Source: Pelagophyceae sp. CCMP2097
Lineage: Eukaryota; Sar; Pelagophyceae
DNA: 64,000 nucleotides
Assembly (NCBI GenBank): GCA_026770575.1
Contig: MU657168.1
Location: 782,953-846,952 of the forward strand
Direction of reading: 5' to 3'
Positions 61,554 to 64,000 of this stretch are shown piece by piece. Position 1 is the first letter of the stretch. Each line of letters opens with the position of its first letter. Both the position numbers and the translations under genes were made by a program. Under the pieces are notes generated by a model that was not told the origin of the DNA, did no database searches, and worked only from the letters and a program-made list of their open reading frames with translations.

Positions 61554-62050
61554 GGCGCAGGAAACGGGCGCGACAAAGGTCCGGCGGCGGGACGGCGCTC
61601 CCGACGGCGCGCGCCTTGAACTGAAACAAGCGATAAGAGCGGGCCTCGCACTTGGGTCTTTGTTCTTGAACGTCGCGTTACGGCGTTAGCGCCGTGGCGC
61701 CTCTCTGGCTCGTCAAGCCGGGGCCTTCGACTTCCGTCTCTGGCAGGACCTTGTGCTCCCACGGCGCCTCTGGCTCCGTGCGCCGTCTTTGGCAAATGTC
61801 GATTGCTCCTTTGCTTGCTTATGATCCACCCTGGGTGGGGCTGTAATCCGGGGGAATCTATGTCCTTTAAAGAGGGTCCTTATACAATGGTATCCGTCAA
61901 CGTCGTGCGAAAATCGCGGCGCCGAAGTGCGCTTCGCGTGGCTATAGATCGTCGCGCAGCGGCGCGGCGCGTGACTGAGTGTCGCTCGCGCTGCGGCGTG
62001 TCGTTCGTGCGCTTCGCTGCGTGTCGCTCGCGCTGCGGCGTCGCCGCGCT
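61554..62050. other. intergenic, with repeats
   Basis: About 500 bp between the KsgA start and the F-box/ARM stop. It contains a copy of the TTGCTTGCTTA..TCCACCC element (61811-61841) and two exact 19-bp copies of GTCGCTCGCGCTGCGGCGT (61981-61999, 62023-62041). No gene recognised. Confidence 0.6.
61811..61841. repeat. ~30-bp repeat with palindrome CCACCCTGGGTGG
   Basis: TTGCTTGCTTATGATCCACC followed by CTGGGTGGGGC also occurs, with two changes, at 58089-58117, right at the edge of the KsgA-tail fragment. The core CCACCCTGGGTGG is a perfect 13-bp palindrome. Confidence 0.7.
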
Positions 62051-63751
62051 TCACGGGCCCGGCGCCGGCATCGCGGCCGGCGGCCCTTGGCGCAACAACG
62101 GAGCGCAGCGCCGAGCGTAGCGCGCGGCGAATTCGACGAGCTCGCTCTCGGCGTCGAGGTAGTCTGCGACGCCCGCGTTCTCGTGCCGCAGCGCCTCGAG
62201 CGCGCCGCGGACGGCCGCCTCGAGGCGCGTCGGGGCCTCGAAGAGCCGGGCCACGGGATTCGGCCGCAGCGCGACTGCGAGCCTGACGAGGCACGCGGCG
62301 ACGATAGCAAACGCTGCGTGGGCCTCGGCGTCTGCGCCCCGGAGGAGCGCGGCGACGACGTCGGCGGCGCACCGCGCCGCCGCGTCGACGGCCGTCGCCG
62401 CCTTGGGCCCGGCGCGGACCGCGCGCAGCTGCAGCATGGCGACGAGTCTTTCCGCCAGCGCCGCGTCCGGCCGCGGCGCCGAATTTCCCCGGAGCTCGTG
62501 GGCGAGCGTGCGGAGCGCGCACTCTGCTGCGACGGCGCGGTCCGAGTGGAGGACGCACGTGACGAGGACGTGCTTGGCGAGCGCGTGCAGCGCGCCGGCG
62601 TCGAAGAACGCCGCGGCCCGAGCCGGCGACCCGACGGCGAGGTTGGCGACGAGGCGCGCCAAAGCGTCGGCCGTCGCGGCGTTCCACTCCAAGCACGAGG
62701 CGAGCTCGCCCACGAGCCACCTCGCCCCGCCTCTCCGCGAAAGCGCGGCGAAGACGGCGGCCGACGGCGCGTCGTCGTTTGGCAGCGCCGTGAGGCGCAC
62801 GAGCGCGTTCGCCGCCGCGAGGGCCGCTTCGACGCTGGCGAAGAGGCTAAACGCCCGCCGCGGCAGCACGTCGCCGCGCGCCGCGGCCACGAACTGCGCC
62901 TTGCGCCCCGCGTCGCAGGACACGAGTTTTGCAACGACGCGCCACGCCAGAGCCTCCTCGGCGAGGAATTCGTCGCCGCCCCGCAGCGGCAGCAGCCCTT
63001 CGAAGACGCCGCGCGCGGCCAGCGCCGCCAGCAGCGCCTCGCCCGATGCGCCCGCAGGCGCGCCGCGCACCAGCACCCAGATCAGCAGCAGCGCCGCGCC
63101 GCGCGGCCCGGCGACGATTACGACGCCCGCGGTGCCGTCGCCGCACGCGACGAGCTTGCGCGGCGCCTCCGCCGGCGACTTGAGCAGCCGCGCGAGCTCG
63201 CCGCACGCCGCTTTGTCGCCGGCCACGCGGTGGGCGACGCCGCCCAGCGCCGCCGCGCCCGCGCAGCGCAGCCGCGCCAGAAATTCGATGAGTTCTAAAA
63301 CGAGGGCCATCTTCTTGGCGTCGTCGCCCGGCGCCAAGAGGGCGTGCACCGCCGCCGCCGCGCGGCCGCGCACGCGCTCCGCGTCGGCGAGGAGCGCGAG
63401 GGGCGGCGCGCCGACGGCGGAGCCCCGCCGCCGCAGCTCGCACCGCGCGGCGCCGCCCGGCCAGCCGCCGAGTCTGCGGCTCACGCACGCCGCCGCGCCG
63501 AGCTCCGAAACGTCCAGGTGCCGCAGGATCAGCGGCAGCAAGTCGTCCGAGCCGAGCAGCGACTGCCCGATCCAATGCTCGGCCTCGGCGGGCGCCTGCT
63601 CCGCCTCGCCCCGGGAGTCGCCCGCCGGGGCCGGCCGCCGCGCCGAGAGGCGCCGGATCAAGGCCCGCCGCGGCGCCGCCTCAGTGGCCGTCGCCCCACG
63701 CGCGCCGACGAGGCTCGCGACGGCTCGCCACAGCCAGCCGGCGCTCCACAT
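62051..63751 (-). CDS. F-box protein with ARM/HEAT-like repeats
   Basis: 566 aa, single exon, ATG 63751. An F-box lies at residues ~68-100 ('DDLLPLILRHLDVSELGAAACVS'), which would dock to Skp1 in an SCF ubiquitin ligase. From ~140 to the end there are about eight Ala/Leu-rich helical repeats of ARM/HEAT character ('AANALVRLTALPNDD', 'ATADALARLVANLAVGS', 'AAECALRTLAHELRG') for substrate binding. The N-terminus is basic. Substrate unknown; the F-box assignment is good, the repeat class is by pattern only. Confidence 0.72.
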   Translation of the reverse strand: MWSAGWLWRAVASLVGARGATATEAAPRRALIRRLSARRPAPAGDSRGEAEQAPAEAEHWIGQSLLGSDDLLPLILRHLDVSELGAAACVSRRLGGWPGGAARCELRRRGSAVGAPPLALLADAERVRGRAAAAVHALLAPGDDAKKMALVLELIEFLARLRCAGAAALGGVAHRVAGDKAACGELARLLKSPAEAPRKLVACGDGTAGVVIVAGPRGAALLLIWVLVRGAPAGASGEALLAALAARGVFEGLLPLRGGDEFLAEEALAWRVVAKLVSCDAGRKAQFVAAARGDVLPRRAFSLFASVEAALAAANALVRLTALPNDDAPSAAVFAALSRRGGARWLVGELASCLEWNAATADALARLVANLAVGSPARAAAFFDAGALHALAKHVLVTCVLHSDRAVAAECALRTLAHELRGNSAPRPDAALAERLVAMLQLRAVRAGPKAATAVDAAARCAADVVAALLRGADAEAHAAFAIVAACLVRLAVALRPNPVARLFEAPTRLEAAVRGALEALRHENAGVADYLDAESELVEFAARYARRCAPLLRQGPPAAMPAPGP

Positions 63752-64000
63752 CGCGCGCGCGGCCTCGTGGAGGCTCCAATCGCGCGCGCGCGCCTCGTCG
63801 CGTTGGCACGCCCTTTCTGAAGATAATGTTCCGCTTCAGAAAATTTTCAGATGGCTTCCGATGCGATCTCTCGATGGTGCCCCGCGCCGACGTGGCCAGC
63901 TCATTCAGCCTCGGCTGTGAAGCGAGCGCCGCCCCGCGGCATCCCAGTCAGGAAACGAGCGGTATTACTATGAGCGTCGGGCACGGCCCCTTTTGCGTGT
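63752..64000. other. upstream region, no gene seen
   Basis: About 250 bp upstream of the F-box/ARM gene; no coding frame, repeat or RNA gene recognised. Likely promoter, cut by the window edge. Confidence 0.4.

Noticed and set aside
61713..62720. 335-aa minus-strand frame near KsgA
   Set aside because: Arg/Gly-rich shadow of the F-box/ARM gene in another frame.

Overview
This is a gene-dense nuclear region of a eukaryotic microalga, very probably a stramenopile with a red-type secondary plastid; the overall style is that of pelagophytes such as Aureococcus or Pelagomonas. That placement is an inference from several features: high GC, alanine/arginine-rich proteins, intergenic gaps often under 200 bp, spliceosomal introns of about 34-214 bp, an expanded-type MYND/RING/Sel1 gene, a Tic22-like plastid import protein, and an N-terminus carrying a signal peptide followed by an 'AGF' motif. 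All exon boundaries given here were found by hand, by matching reading frames across GT-AG or GC-AG introns, and need transcript support.

Layout. 0.4-8 kb: a voltage-sensor/ankyrin protein resembling Hv1 proton channels, a frameshifted MYND-RING-Sel1 pseudogene, a VPS9-type Rab GEF, and a PPR-pseudouridine synthase fusion. 8-15 kb: a DEAD-box helicase, an ABC-F (GCN20-like) translation ATPase with two introns, and a DPH1-alpha/beta-hydrolase fusion. 15-24 kb: two divergent unknown multispanning membrane proteins, two glycosyltransferase-like proteins and a CPA1 Na+/H+ exchanger. 24-30 kb: HIS7 (five exons), an F-box-like protein and a large unknown helical protein. 30-38 kb: a C2/WW-like protein and a protein with a degraded kinase domain, possibly one gene. 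38-44 kb: a Cu/Zn SOD-like protein lacking several metal ligands, a 408-bp MITE, a secreted aldo-keto reductase with a VHL-like tail, guanylate kinase, a CobW/ZNG1 GTPase with a His/Cys tandem repeat, and a MYND protein. 44-50 kb: a coiled-coil protein with a plastid-type presequence, Tic22, a possible thylakoid-lumen protein, and a membrane protein with a dead dual-specificity-phosphatase domain. 50-56 kb: an EF-hand-like protein, a multi-exon glycosyltransferase and a membrane-anchored thioredoxin-fold-like protein. 56-64 kb: a tandem segmental duplication (about 2.3 kb) carrying an HEVAH-motif metalloprotease-like gene, a small gene and the tail of the adjacent KsgA/Dim1 methyltransferase; then the intact KsgA gene and an F-box/ARM protein.

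The genes are mostly unrelated housekeeping and signalling functions without operon logic; pairs are divergent or convergent and share short promoters. The most notable themes are domain fusions, degenerate catalytic domains (kinase, phosphatase, SOD), extremely short and GC-AG introns, and local tandem duplications that alter frames or splice sites.
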